A stretch of DNA of 64,000 nt, from contig NZ_BOPB01000009.1 in the NCBI RefSeq assembly GCF_016863535.1, forward strand, positions 1 to 64,000, in the 5' to 3' direction. The notes under the pieces were generated by a model. That model did not search any database. It was not told the DNA's origin and worked only from the letters and a program-made list of their open reading frames with translations. Each line of letters opens with the position of its first letter. Position 1 is the stretch's first letter. Below are positions 1 through 9,057 of this stretch, in pieces. The position numbers and the translations under genes were made by a program. The stretch comes from Micromonospora lutea (lineage in GTDB: Bacteria > Actinomycetota > Actinomycetes > Mycobacteriales > Micromonosporaceae).

Positions 1-7
1 GCGTCGC

Positions 8-78
8 CGATCATGCAGTTGTGGTTGTCGAATCGTGCCGGTATGCCCCTTTTGGTAGGTGCCACAACTGCATGATCG
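8..78. repeat. 17-bp perfect inverted repeat with 37-nt loop
   Basis: Positions 8-24 (CGATCATGCAGTTGTGG) are the exact reverse complement of 62-78, separated by 37 nt. The arms are only about half GC, unlike the surrounding DNA, and the whole unit lies outside any gene upstream of the ileS leader. It could be the terminator of a gene lying before the window or a dispersed palindromic repeat; the arm has the look of a family repeat. No poly-T tract follows, so simple intrinsic termination is not obvious. Confidence 0.8.
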
Positions 79-79
79 C

Positions 80-130
80 GGGGGGAGGGGGTGGGGGGTT
101 ATTGGGGGGAGGGTGGGGGGAGGGGGTGGG
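80..130 (+). other. G-run tract (quadruplex-prone)
   Basis: In 51 nt there are eight runs of three or more G (80-85, 87-91, 93-98, 104-109, 111-113, 115-120, 122-126, 128-130) broken by one to five other bases. This easily meets the usual G-quadruplex pattern on the + strand. It lies directly upstream of a TATCAT element (131-136) that would serve as -10 of the ileS leader, so it occupies the -35 and upstream promoter region. Confidence 0.75.
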
Positions 131-372
131 TATCATGGGTGGGCGGCGATGATCCGGCTATCACCGGGGAGCTTCCGGAAGAACGGCCGGGGGACCGGCT
201 CAGTAGAACCGGACGGGTCCGGCCCGTCACAGCCGGCCTAACGAGCGGGCGGTTGTTTCTCGACCGTCAAGCGGGGTGGTACCGCGGGCCGTGGGACGTC
301 GGTGACGGCGTACCGGAAGGCTCGTCCTCGCAGACCCACAGACAGTGAGCGTCAGCGAGGAGAGCGACCCCG
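131..372 (+). promoter_or_regulatory. Isoleucine T-box riboswitch leader of ileS, short Stem I type, with promoter
   Basis: TATCAT at 131-136 is a plausible -10. A small hairpin (CCGG 154-157 with CCGG 164-167) exposes the loop CTATCA, so the specifier is ATC (Ile) at 160-162. The hallmark T-box bulge GGGGTGGTACCGCGG is at 273-287; its TGGT (277-280) would pair with the ACCA end of uncharged tRNA-Ile. CCTCGC at 326-331 can pair with GCGAGG at 355-360, which overlaps the ribosome site GAGGAGAG (357-364) before the ATG at 373. This fits the translational, ultrashort Stem I T-boxes known for actinobacterial ileS. Uncharged tRNA-Ile would free the ribosome site. Confidence 0.92.
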
Positions 373-3300
373 ATGGCCTATCCGTTGCACGACCCGACCG
401 CCGGCGGCGTCCCGGCGAGCCCGGACCTGCCCGCGGTCGAGCGCCGGGTCCTGGAGCACTGGACGGCCGACAAGACCTTCGAGGCGTCGGTCGAGGCCAG
501 GCCGGCCTCCAGCCGGCAGTCGGAAGCAGCACCGGGCGCCGCTGCCAGCGGCGGAGCCGCCGACAACGAGTACGTCTTCTACGACGGACCGCCGTTCGCC
601 AACGGTCTGCCACACTACGGCCACCTGCTCACCGGGTACGTCAAGGACGTGGTGCCGCGTTACCAGACCATGCGTGGGCGGCGGGTGGAGCGACGCTTCG
701 GGTGGGACTGCCACGGCCTGCCCGCCGAGGTGGTCGCCGAGAAGCAGCTCGGCATCACCAGCAAGGCGGAGATCCTCGACCTCGGCGTGGCCCGGTTCAA
801 CGAGGCGTGCCGCGCCTCGGTGCTGGAGTTCACCCAGGACTGGGAGCGTTACGTCACCCGGCAGGCGCGCTGGGTGGACTTCGCCAACGACTACAAGACC
901 CTCGACCTGGACTACATGGAAAGCGTCATGTGGGCCTTCAAGACCCTGCACGACAAGGGTCTGGTCTACGAGGGCTTCCGGGTGCTGGCGTACTGCTGGC
1001 GGTGCGAGACGCCGCTGTCGAACACCGAGACCCGGATGGACGACGTCTACCGGGACCGGCACGACCCGACGCTGACGGTGTGGTTCGAGTTGACCGGCGA
1101 CGAGTCCGCGCCGGAACTGGTCCGTGGGCCGGTGCGGCTGGGGGTGTGGACCACCACGCCGTGGACCCTGCCGTCGAACCTGGCGCTCGCCGTCGGTCCG
1201 GACATCGAGTACGCGGTGCTGGAACGCGACGGCGAGCGCTACGTCGTCGGCGCCGGGCGGGTGGCCGCGTACGCCAAGGAACTGGAGGGGTACGAGCAGC
1301 TCGGCACGGTTCGCGGCGCGGACCTGGTGGGGCGGCGGTACACGCCGCTCTTCGACTTCCTGGTGGAGCAGGCCGGGCCGAACGCGTACCAGGTGCTCGG
1401 GGCGGAGTTCGTGACCACCGAGGACGGCACCGGGATCGTGCACCTGGCTCCCGCCTTCGGTGAGGACGACCAGAACGTCTGCAACGCGGCCGGCATCCCG
1501 ACCATCGTCACCGTCGACGACCACACCCGGTTCACCGCGCTGGTGCCGCCCTTCGAGGGCGAGCAGGTCTTCGACGTCAACAAGCCGGTGATCCGTCAGC
1601 TCAAGGAGCGGGGGGCGGTGCTCAAGCAGGACACCTACACCCACGCGTACCCGCACTGCTGGCGCTGCGACACCCCGCTGGTCTACAAGGCGGTGTCCTC
1701 GTGGTTCGTCGCGGTGACCAAGTTCAAGGACCGGATGGTCGAGCTGAACCAGGAGATCAACTGGACGCCCGGGCACATCAAGGACGGTTCGTTCGGCAAG
1801 TGGCTGGCCAACGCCCGGGACTGGTCGATCAGTCGGAACCGGTTCTGGGGTTCGCCGATCCCGGTGTGGAAATCGGACGACCCGAACTATCCGCGTCTCG
1901 ACGTGTACGGCTCGCTGGCCGATATCGAGCGGGACTTCGGCGTACGCCTGACCGACCTGCACCGGCCGGCGGTGGACGAGCTGGTCCGCCCCAACCCGGA
2001 CGACCCGACCGGCCGGTCCATGATGCGTCGGGTGCCGGAGGTGCTGGACTGCTGGTTCGAGTCCGGCTCGATGCCCTTCGCCCAGGTGCACTACCCGTTC
2101 GAGAACCGCGACTGGTTCGAGAGCCACTACCCGGGTGACTTCATCGTCGAGTACATCGGGCAGACCCGGGGCTGGTTCTACACCATGCACGTGCTGGCCA
2201 CCGCGCTGTTCGACCGGCCGGCGTTCCGCAACTGCCTCAGCCACGGCATCCTGCTCGGCTCCGACGGGCGCAAGATGTCCAAGAGCCTGAGCAACTATCC
2301 GGACGTCTACCACGTCTTCGACTCCTACGGCTCGGACGCCATGCGCTGGATGCTGATGTCCTCGCCGGTGCTGCGGGGCGGGGACATGCCGGTCACCGAG
2401 GCGAGTGTGCGCGACGCCGTCCGGCAGGTGCTGCTGCCGTTGTGGAACGTCTGGTACTTCTTCTCGCTCTACGCCAACGCGGACTCCTACACCGCGCGGC
2501 GCCGGGTGGACAGCACGCACCTGCTCGACCGGTACGTGCTGGCGAAGACGAACGAGCTGGTGTCGACGGTCGGCGCGCAGATGGACGCGTACGACATCTC
2601 GGGCGCCTGCGCCACCGTGCGGTCCTACCTGGACGCGTTGACCAACTGGTACGTGCGGCGTTCCCGGGATCGCTTCTGGGCGGGCGACGCGGACGCGTTC
2701 GACACGCTGTGGACCGTGCTGGAGACGCTCTGCCGGGTGGTGGCGCCGCTGGCGCCGCTCACCGCGGAGGAGATCTGGCGTGGACTCACCGGCGAGCGGT
2801 CGGTGCACCTGACCGACTGGCCGGTGGCCGAGGAGTTCCCGGTCGACCATGAGCTGGTCGCCGCGATGGACGCGGTGCGTGCGGTGGCCTCCGCGACGCT
2901 GTCGCTGCGTAAGGCCAAGGGGCTGCGGGTGCGGCTACCGCTGCCGAAGCTGACCGTGGCCAGCCCGGCGGCCGGGCAGCTGCGGCCCTTCGCCGACCTG
3001 GTCGCCGACGAGGTCAACGTCAAGGAGGTCGTCTTCACCGACGACGTGTCGGCGTACTGCCAGCAGGTGTTGACGGTGGTGCCGCGAGCACTCGGACCCC
3101 GGGTCGGCAAGCAGGTGCAGCAGGTGATCAAGGCGGTCAAGGCGGGGGAGTGGGAGCTCCACGACGGTGCCCCGGTGGCTGCCGGGGTCACCCTCGCCGA
3201 CGGCGAGTACGAGTTGCGACTGGTCGCCGCCGACGCCGAGCACTCGGCGCCGCTGCCCGGCGGGGAGGGGGTGGTGGTGCTGGACACCCTGGTCACCCCT

Positions 3301-3561
3301 GAACTCACCGCGGAAGGGGTGGCCCGGGACTTCGTCCGGGTGGTGCAGCAGGCGCGTCGGGACGCCGACTTCGGCGTTTCCGACCGGATCGTGGTGACCG
3401 CGTCGGCCTCCGACGAGGTTCGGGCGGCGGTGGCCGGGTACCGCGACTTCGTGGCTCGGGAGGTGCTGGCCGACAGCGTCGACTTCGCCGAGGGGATCGA
3501 CGGTTTCGCCGGTGAGGTCGGCGAGGGTGTGCCCGTGACGGTCGTCGTTCGTCGCGTCTGA
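373..3561 (+). CDS. ileS: Isoleucyl-tRNA synthetase
   Basis: This 1062-residue class I synthetase charges tRNA-Ile in the cytoplasm. The HIGH-type signature PHYGH is at residues 80-84 and KMSKS at 634-638. The editing domain contains the Thr-rich [12 protein letters not shown] near residue 258, and the GWFYT region before KMSKS is intact. Cys pairs ([16 protein letters not shown]) resemble metal knuckles. The ATG at 373 follows GAGGAGAG with a normal gap. An Ala/Ser-rich stretch at about residues 44-63, just before the conserved [12 protein letters not shown] block, looks like a lineage-specific insertion. Expression is controlled by the upstream T-box. The length and the Zn-type knuckles suggest the eukaryote-like IleS2 class seen in actinobacteria, which is often less sensitive to mupirocin; that class call is inference. 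Confidence 0.98.
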   Translation: MAYPLHDPTAGGVPASPDLPAVERRVLEHWTADKTFEASVEARPASSRQSEAAPGAAASGGAADNEYVFYDGPPFANGLPHYGHLLTGYVKDVVPRYQTMRGRRVERRFGWDCHGLPAEVVAEKQLGITSKAEILDLGVARFNEACRASVLEFTQDWERYVTRQARWVDFANDYKTLDLDYMESVMWAFKTLHDKGLVYEGFRVLAYCWRCETPLSNTETRMDDVYRDRHDPTLTVWFELTGDESAPELVRGPVRLGVWTTTPWTLPSNLALAVGPDIEYAVLERDGERYVVGAGRVAAYAKELEGYEQLGTVRGADLVGRRYTPLFDFLVEQAGPNAYQVLGAEFVTTEDGTGIVHLAPAFGEDDQNVCNAAGIPTIVTVDDHTRFTALVPPFEGEQVFDVNKPVIRQLKERGAVLKQDTYTHAYPHCWRCDTPLVYKAVSSWFVAVTKFKDRMVELNQEINWTPGHIKDGSFGKWLANARDWSISRNRFWGSPIPVWKSDDPNYPRLDVYGSLADIERDFGVRLTDLHRPAVDELVRPNPDDPTGRSMMRRVPEVLDCWFESGSMPFAQVHYPFENRDWFESHYPGDFIVEYIGQTRGWFYTMHVLATALFDRPAFRNCLSHGILLGSDGRKMSKSLSNYPDVYHVFDSYGSDAMRWMLMSSPVLRGGDMPVTEASVRDAVRQVLLPLWNVWYFFSLYANADSYTARRRVDSTHLLDRYVLAKTNELVSTVGAQMDAYDISGACATVRSYLDALTNWYVRRSRDRFWAGDADAFDTLWTVLETLCRVVAPLAPLTAEEIWRGLTGERSVHLTDWPVAEEFPVDHELVAAMDAVRAVASATLSLRKAKGLRVRLPLPKLTVASPAAGQLRPFADLVADEVNVKEVVFTDDVSAYCQQVLTVVPRALGPRVGKQVQQVIKAVKAGEWELHDGAPVAAGVTLADGEYELRLVAADAEHSAPLPGGEGVVVLDTLVTPELTAEGVARDFVRVVQQARRDADFGVSDRIVVTASASDEVRAAVAGYRDFVAREVLADSVDFAEGIDGFAGEVGEGVPVTVVVRRV

Positions 3562-3568
3562 GTTGTCC

Positions 3569-3598
3569 GGAGGGGCCCCTTCCGCCCGGGGCCCCTCC
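3569..3598 (+). terminator. Hairpin terminator after ileS
   Basis: An 11-bp perfect stem (GGAGGGGCCCC 3569-3579 with GGGGCCCCTCC 3588-3598) and 8-nt loop begin 8 nt after the ileS stop. There is no U tract, as is common for terminators in high-GC actinobacteria. Confidence 0.7.
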
Positions 3599-3705
3599 CG
3601 GCCCGGCACTCAGCCAGCGGACCAGCCCGACCTCACGCACGCTGCCGTGGAGCGGTCCGCTACGGTGACACCGCCTCGTACCTCATTCGATCCGCCGGAG
3701 GACCA

Positions 3706-4404
3706 GTGCCGCTGCTCTACACCATCGGCAAGCTCACCGTGGGGCCCGCGATGCGGCTGGCGTTCCGTCCCACGGTGGAGGGGCTGGAGCACATCCCGGA
3801 CAAGGGCGGCGCGATCTTCGCTGGCAACCACCTGTCGGTGGCCGACGAACTGTTCCTCGGCACGGTCGTGCCCCGGCACCTGGCGTTCTGGGCCAAGTCC
3901 GAGTACTTCACGGGTACCAGCATCAAGGGCCGCTTCTCCAAGTTCGTCCTCACCGGTCTCGGCGCGATCCCGGTGGAGCGGGCCGGCGGTCGCGCGGCGC
4001 TGGCCGCATTCGACGCGGCCATCCCGGCGCTCAAGGGCGGTGATCTGGTGGTCGTCTACCCGGAGGGCACCCGCTCGCCGGACGGGCGGCTGTACCGGGG
4101 GCGGACGGGGGCGGTCCGGCTCGCCATCGCCGCCGGCGTACCGATCATTCCGGTGGGCATGATCGGTACCGAGAAGGTGCAGCCGATCGGTGCCCGGGTG
4201 CCGCGTCCCTTCACCGGAAAGATCACCATCAGGTTCGGCAAGCCGCTCGATTTCACCGGTCGTCCGGACGACCGGCTGTCGCTGCGGCAGATGACCGACG
4301 AGATGATGGGCGAGATCCAGAAGCTCACCGGCCAGGAGTACGTCTCCCGCTACGCGCCGCCGCGAGCCCACCCGCCGGTCGCCGGGGAAGCCGACGCCGG
4401 CTGA
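3706..4404 (+). CDS. PlsC-family 1-acyl-glycerol-3-phosphate acyltransferase
   Basis: This 232-residue membrane-associated acyltransferase probably adds a second acyl chain to lysophosphatidic acid in phospholipid synthesis. The catalytic NHxxxxD motif is present as GNHLSVADELF near residue 44. The phosphate-binding motif appears as YPEGTRSPDG near residue 121, followed by VPIIPVGMIG. The GTG at 3706 is preceded by GGAG. A TACGGT element at 3660-3665 may be its -10. It stands between two terminators or strand switches, so it is probably monocistronic. The acyl and head-group specificity cannot be read from sequence; some relatives act on other lyso-lipids. Confidence 0.9.
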   Translation: MPLLYTIGKLTVGPAMRLAFRPTVEGLEHIPDKGGAIFAGNHLSVADELFLGTVVPRHLAFWAKSEYFTGTSIKGRFSKFVLTGLGAIPVERAGGRAALAAFDAAIPALKGGDLVVVYPEGTRSPDGRLYRGRTGAVRLAIAAGVPIIPVGMIGTEKVQPIGARVPRPFTGKITIRFGKPLDFTGRPDDRLSLRQMTDEMMGEIQKLTGQEYVSRYAPPRAHPPVAGEADAG

Positions 4405-4437
4405 GCCGTCACGCCGGGTGGAGCAGCCCTACGGAGA

Positions 4438-5904
4438 TCAACCGTCCGTGGTGACGATCTGATTCCGCAGGGTGCCCAGTAGCCGCGAGCTGTCGTCCAC
4501 CGAGAGCCCGGTGAAGACGCCGGTGGTGATGCTGCCGTGGTCCACCGAGGTGCACACCACTGCGCCGACACCGTCGGTGCGGCCCACGGCACAGCGCTCG
4601 TGACGACCCCGGACGCCGCTCTCCATCACCTGCGTCTCGCCGAGTCCGTACTGGTCGGTGAGGCGCTTCATCTCCGCGTCGGCGTCCGCCGACGGGGTGA
4701 GCCGGAAGCCGGTGCCGCCGAAGACGGTCACCCGCTTGCCGTTGCTCGTGTGGTAGATCCCGGCGAAGGTGTTCTCGGCCAGCAGGTGCGCCTCGCGCAT
4801 CTGGGTCTCCAGTTGGCGCGCGTCGCGGGTGCTCCGGGGGTCCTCGCGCAGCCTCAGATCGGCCACCTGTTGCGGCAACGAGGCGCTCGCCGGGTACTGG
4901 CTGGTCATCGGCAGGCCGTAGTAGGCGGGGCAGCCGCAGCAGCAGGCCAAGGTCAGCAGCAGCAGCCACGGCCAGCGGCGGCGTTTGCGGACCGGTACCG
5001 GGACGTACCCCTGGGGCGGCTGCCAGCCGGGTGGGGGTGCGACGGGTCTGGCCTTCCGACCCCGCCGACCGCTCGTCGGCGGCGGTGCCGGGGGACCGAT
5101 CGGAGCTGGCGGGTAGGGCCCGGGTGGCTGCGGCTGCCGCTGCGGCGCGACCGGGGGTGACGGAACCGGTGAGACCGGCGCCGGTGACACCGGGGGCGCC
5201 GGGGAGACCGGGGGTCCGGAGTACGGCCGGGTCGGCGGCGGGCTCGGGTAGGACAACGTCGGCGGCAGGGCGGGAAAATCGGTCGAGGGAAGTTCCCAAC
5301 CGCTGGTGTCGACGCCGGCCCACGGATCGACCGGCGTCTGGTGCTCTGGCTGCGGCACCGGTGGAGCCGGCGGCGGCGTGGGTTCGGCCGACTCGCCCCA
5401 GCCGCGACGGCGTGGTGCTGCCGGCGGTACCGGTGCCGAGCCGCTCCACCGCGGCGTGGTCGTCTCGGGCGCGGACTCGGGCAGCATCCGGGTGCCCTGC
5501 GGACCAAGCTGCGGTTCCGCCGGGGCGGAGGGCTGCCCGTCGTCGGAGCCGGCTTCGCGAAGTGCCGCATCGGCGAGCGGGTCGACCCTGGAGGACGCCG
5601 CGTCGGCGAGCGGGTCAACTCTGGTGGGCGTCGCGTCGGCGAGGGGGTCGGCCCTGGTGGGCGTCGCGTCGGCGAGCGGGCCAACCGTGGTGGGTGGCAT
5701 CTCGGCCGGCCCGCCGGTTTCGACGGGTGCGGTGTCGGCGTGCCCGGCGTCGGCTTGCTCGCTCCCGTCCGGGCTGGCCGACCGGTCGTCGGCCGGTGGT
5801 GGGTCGGTGGGCAGTTCGTGGGTGACCGCCGGCTCCCCGTCCCGGTGGTGATCCGGACGGCTCCCGTCGACCGGCCGGTCGGCTTCCGGCTGCGGCTCCG
5901 GCAT
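4438..5904 (-). CDS. Pro-rich single-pass membrane protein, unknown function
   Basis: 488 residues. The N-terminal two thirds (to about residue 310) is low-complexity, rich in Pro, Ala and Asp, and contains four 11-residue repeats of the type DPLADATPTRV at about 75-117. A basic RKRRRWPW segment then leads into one hydrophobic helix (LLLLTLACCCGCPAYYGLPM) with a cluster of Cys. The C-terminal ~170 residues form the only globular part and probably face outside. GAGAGGAG precedes the ATG at 5904. No family was recognised. The layout (disordered cytoplasmic region, one helix, small external domain) is common for actinobacterial envelope proteins. It is transcribed away from the radical SAM gene. 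Confidence 0.85.
   Translation of the reverse strand: MPEPQPEADRPVDGSRPDHHRDGEPAVTHELPTDPPPADDRSASPDGSEQADAGHADTAPVETGGPAEMPPTTVGPLADATPTRADPLADATPTRVDPLADAASSRVDPLADAALREAGSDDGQPSAPAEPQLGPQGTRMLPESAPETTTPRWSGSAPVPPAAPRRRGWGESAEPTPPPAPPVPQPEHQTPVDPWAGVDTSGWELPSTDFPALPPTLSYPSPPPTRPYSGPPVSPAPPVSPAPVSPVPSPPVAPQRQPQPPGPYPPAPIGPPAPPPTSGRRGRKARPVAPPPGWQPPQGYVPVPVRKRRRWPWLLLLTLACCCGCPAYYGLPMTSQYPASASLPQQVADLRLREDPRSTRDARQLETQMREAHLLAENTFAGIYHTSNGKRVTVFGGTGFRLTPSADADAEMKRLTDQYGLGETQVMESGVRGRHERCAVGRTDGVGAVVCTSVDHGSITTGVFTGLSVDDSSRLLGTLRNQIVTTDG
5549..5680 (-). repeat. 33-bp tandem repeat inside the Pro-rich protein gene
   Basis: Three near-identical 33-bp units lie at 5582-5614, 5615-5647 and 5648-5680, with a diverged unit before them (from about 5549). 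Each ends in a variant of CGTCGGCGAGCGGG. They encode the DPLADATPTRV repeats in phase (11 codons), so copy number can change without breaking the reading frame. Confidence 0.9.
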
Positions 5905-6109
5905 CGCGGCAATCTCCTCTCACGCCGGTCCGAGGTTAGTACCGGTGTGCCACCGGCATCGAATCGGCCGTCCGCGCGGTGGACCAGGGGGGCCCGCCCC
6001 GAGGTCGCCGCGGGCTCGGCGTTCACCGAACGAGATCGCTCACTCACCGACCCGTCACGGCGACAGGTATGAGCGGGCGGGTATGAGCGGTCGGTGGTGG
6101 ACGGGCGCG

Positions 6110-6115
6110 TACCCT
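6110..6115 (+). promoter_or_regulatory. -10 element TACCCT for a leaderless transcript
   Basis: TACCCT is followed by 8 nt and then the ATG of the radical SAM gene at 6124, placing the expected transcription start at or next to the start codon. There is no ribosome site between them, so translation is probably leaderless. Confidence 0.55.
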
Positions 6116-6123
6116 TGGGCATC

Positions 6124-8109
6124 ATGAGCGTCCCGTCCACCACTTCGCGTCCCGTCGCGGCAAACTCCGTGTGGCCCCAACTGGAGCCGCTGCTGCCCCA
6201 GGTGACAAAGCCCATCCAGTACGTCGGTGGTGAGCTGGGCGCGGTGGTCAAGGATTGGGACGCGGCGACCGTACGGTGGGCACTGATGTACCCCGACGCG
6301 TACGAGGTCGGCCTGCCCAACCAGGGCGTGCAGATCCTCTACGAGGTGCTCAACGAGCTGCCGGACACCCTCGCCGAGCGGACGTACGCGGTCTGGCCGG
6401 ACCTGGAGAAGCTGATGCGCGCCCACGGGGTGCCGCAGTTCACCGTCGACGCCCACCGCGCGGTGCGCGACTTCGACCTGTTCGGTGTGTCGTTCTCCAC
6501 CGAGCTGGGCTACACCAACCTGCTCACCGCGATCGACCTGGCCGGGATCCCGCTGCTCGCGGCCGACCGGACCGACGACGACCCGGTGATCGTGGCGGGT
6601 GGGCATGCCGCGTTCAACCCCGAGCCCATCGCCGACTTCGTCGACGCCGCCGTGCTCGGCGACGGCGAGGAGGCGGTCCTGGAGATCACCGGGATCGTCC
6701 GGGAGTGGAAGGCGGAGGGACGCCCCGGCGGGCGGGACGAACTGCTGCTGCGGTTGGCGCGTACCGAGAGCGTCTACGTGCCGCGCTTCTACGACGTGGA
6801 CTACCTGCCGGACGGCCGGATCCAGCGGGTCGTGCCGAACCGGGCGGACGTGCCGTTCCGGGTGCACAAGCGCACGACGATGGACCTGGACGCCTGGCCG
6901 TACCCGAAGAAGCCGCTCGTTCCGCTGGCCGAGACGGTCCACGAGCGGTACGCGGTGGAGATCTTCCGAGGCTGTACGCGGGGTTGCCGGTTCTGTCAGG
7001 CTGGCATGATCACCCGGCCGGTCCGGGAACGCTCCATCACCACCGTGGGGCAGATGGTCCAGCAGGGGCTGGAGTTCTCCGGCTTCCACGAGGTGGGCCT
7101 GCTCTCGCTGTCGTCGGCCGACCACTCCGAGATCGGTGACATGTGCTCCGGCCTGGCCGAGCAGTACCAGGGCACCAACGTCTCGCTGTCGTTGCCGTCC
7201 ACCCGGGTCGACGCGTTCAACATCGACCTGGCGCAGGAGCTGTCCCGCAACGGCCGCCGGACCGGTCTGACCTTCGCCCCGGAGGGCGGGTCGGAGCGGA
7301 TCCGCAAGGTGATCAACAAGATGGTGTCCAAGGACGACCTCATCCGCACCGTGGTCACCGCGTACACCAACGGTTGGCGGCAGGTGAAGCTCTACTTCAT
7401 GTGCGGGCTGCCGACCGAGACGGACGCCGACGTCCTGGAGATCGCCGACATGGCGCACGAGGTCATCCGGGCTGGGCGGGCCGCCACCGGCTCCAAGGAC
7501 ATCCGGTGCACCGTCTCGATCGGCGGGTTCGTGCCGAAGCCGCACACCCCGTTCCAGTGGGCCGCCATGGAACGGCCGGAGGTCATCGACCACCGGCTCA
7601 GGCTGCTCAAGCAGGCGATCAACGCGGACCGTTCGCTGGGCCGGGCGATCGGCTACCGCTACCACGACGGCGAGCCGTCGCTGATCGAGGGTCTGCTGTC
7701 CCGTGGTGACCGTCGGGTCGGCGCGGTGATCCGCCGGGTCTGGGAGAACGGCGGGCGGTTCGACGGCTGGAGCGAACACTTCTCGTACCAGCGTTGGGTG
7801 GACGCCGCAGCCGAGGTGCTGCCCGGCTTCGGGGTCGACCTCGACTGGTACACCACCCGCGAGCGCGACGAGCTGGAGGTCCTGCCCTGGGACCACCTGG
7901 ACTCGGGCCTGGACAAGGACTGGCTCTGGCAGGACTGGCAGGACGCGCTCAGCGAGTACGAGCAGGACGACTGCCGGTGGACGCCCTGCTTCGACTGCGG
8001 CGTCTGCCCGGCGATGGACACCGAGATCCAGATCGGCCCGACCGGCCGGAAGCTGCTCCCGTTGACTCCGGTCAACGGTCTGAAGCTGCCCACCGGCGCG
8101 CAACAGTGA
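6124..8109 (+). CDS. B12-binding radical SAM protein, TIGR03960-like
   Basis: 661 residues from the ATG at 6124. An upstream in-frame GTG at 6094 is less likely because 6124 fits a leaderless promoter. The N-terminal third resembles the cobalamin-binding domain of radical SAM enzymes (GVSFSTELGYTNLL, VAGGHAAFNPEP). The iron-sulfur cluster site is EIFRGCTRGCRFCQAG, a CxxxCxxC motif near residue 285. A Cys-rich tail contains CRWTPCFDCGVCP. The family is uncharacterised. It is known to be encoded next to, or fused with, a DUF2344 protein, exactly the neighbour found here. The TGA at 8107-8109 is in the same frame as the downstream gene. Confidence 0.93.
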   Translation: MSVPSTTSRPVAANSVWPQLEPLLPQVTKPIQYVGGELGAVVKDWDAATVRWALMYPDAYEVGLPNQGVQILYEVLNELPDTLAERTYAVWPDLEKLMRAHGVPQFTVDAHRAVRDFDLFGVSFSTELGYTNLLTAIDLAGIPLLAADRTDDDPVIVAGGHAAFNPEPIADFVDAAVLGDGEEAVLEITGIVREWKAEGRPGGRDELLLRLARTESVYVPRFYDVDYLPDGRIQRVVPNRADVPFRVHKRTTMDLDAWPYPKKPLVPLAETVHERYAVEIFRGCTRGCRFCQAGMITRPVRERSITTVGQMVQQGLEFSGFHEVGLLSLSSADHSEIGDMCSGLAEQYQGTNVSLSLPSTRVDAFNIDLAQELSRNGRRTGLTFAPEGGSERIRKVINKMVSKDDLIRTVVTAYTNGWRQVKLYFMCGLPTETDADVLEIADMAHEVIRAGRAATGSKDIRCTVSIGGFVPKPHTPFQWAAMERPEVIDHRLRLLKQAINADRSLGRAIGYRYHDGEPSLIEGLLSRGDRRVGAVIRRVWENGGRFDGWSEHFSYQRWVDAAAEVLPGFGVDLDWYTTRERDELEVLPWDHLDSGLDKDWLWQDWQDALSEYEQDDCRWTPCFDCGVCPAMDTEIQIGPTGRKLLPLTPVNGLKLPTGAQQ

Positions 8110-8151
8110 CCCCGGCGGCCCAGGTGGGGTCCGACACCGAGGAGCAGGACG

Positions 8152-8928
8152 ATCAGTAGGAAACCACAGCCCGAGGGCGGCCAGGCACCGGTCGTCCAAC
8201 GCGTCCGGATCCGGTACGCCAAGCGTGGCCCGCTGCGGTTCACCTCGCACCGGGACTTCGCCCGGGCCTTCGAACGGGCGCTGCGCCGGGCCGGCGTACC
8301 GGTGGCCTTCTCGCAGGGTTTCACCCCGCACCCGAAGATCTCGTACGCCAGCGCGGCGCCGACCGGGGTCGCGAGCGAGGCGGAGTATCTGGAGATCGGC
8401 CTGCGTGAAGTGGTCGATCCGGAGCAGCTGCGGTCGGCCCTGGACGCGGCGCTCTCGCCCGGTCTCGACGTGCTCGACGCCGTGGTGGCCAGCGGGTCGA
8501 GCCTGCCCGACCGGATCGAGGCGTCGCACTGGCGGATCGAGCTGCCGCAGGTGCATCCGGATGTGCTGGCCAAGGCCGTGGCCCTCTTCACCGCTGCCGA
8601 AGAGGTACTGGTCGAACGAATGACCAAGCAGGGCCGGCGCACCTTCGACGCGCGTGCCGCAGTTGTCAAAATCGATGTGATCGCGGCACCGGCGACGCCT
8701 TCCGGGGAGCCGGCCGTACCGTGTGCGATACTCGAACTGGTCGTGCGGCAGGTCACCCCGTCCGTACGGCCCGATGACGTCCTTTCCGGCTTCCGCGTGG
8801 TGGCCGGCCTGGAGCCGCCGGTGGCCCCGAAGGTGATCCGGCTGGCTCAGGGCACGCTGACCGCGCAGGGTGCGATCGTGGATCCGCTGGACGCGGAACG
8901 CGACGGGGCAACCATCGGCGGGCGCTGA
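8152..8928 (+). CDS. Radical SAM-associated DUF2344 protein (TIGR03936-like), probable AUC start
   Basis: The frame is open from 8110 to 8928, but no ATG, GTG or TTG occurs before the GTG at 8302. The conserved N terminus of the family (RIRYAKRGPLRFTSHRDF) is encoded upstream of that GTG, at 8206-8259. An ATC at 8152-8154 followed by SRKPQPEGG has an ideal ribosome site, GAGGAG at 8139-8144 with a 7-nt gap. AUC initiation giving 258 residues is therefore the best reading. The alternative is readthrough of the in-frame TGA of the preceding gene, giving a fusion, but the 42-nt linker would encode an unlikely Arg/Pro string. DUF2344 proteins work with the adjacent radical SAM protein in an unknown reaction. 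Confidence 0.88.
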   Translation: MSRKPQPEGGQAPVVQRVRIRYAKRGPLRFTSHRDFARAFERALRRAGVPVAFSQGFTPHPKISYASAAPTGVASEAEYLEIGLREVVDPEQLRSALDAALSPGLDVLDAVVASGSSLPDRIEASHWRIELPQVHPDVLAKAVALFTAAEEVLVERMTKQGRRTFDARAAVVKIDVIAAPATPSGEPAVPCAILELVVRQVTPSVRPDDVLSGFRVVAGLEPPVAPKVIRLAQGTLTAQGAIVDPLDAERDGATIGGR

Positions 8929-9057
8929 CCGACGGTCGGCGTCCAGGCAGGCAGACTTCGCCGGCGTGCACCTCGTGCGCCCGGGGAAACACCTTTGCGG
9001 CAACCCTGCGTGGCAGCGCTCACCCGCGCCCGGGGAAGCCAGAACTGGAGAACGTCC

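Noticed and set aside
352..2850. 832-codon open frame on the minus strand across ileS
   Set aside because: It is the antisense shadow of ileS in GC-rich DNA: His/Arg/Val-rich, no recognisable domain, and covered by a certain gene.
8302..8928. GTG at 8302 as start of the DUF2344 gene
   Set aside because: It would remove about 50 residues that carry the strongest family motif, and there is no ribosome site.
6055..9003. 982-codon open frame on the minus strand
   Set aside because: It runs across two recognised genes and their junction with no protein family pattern.
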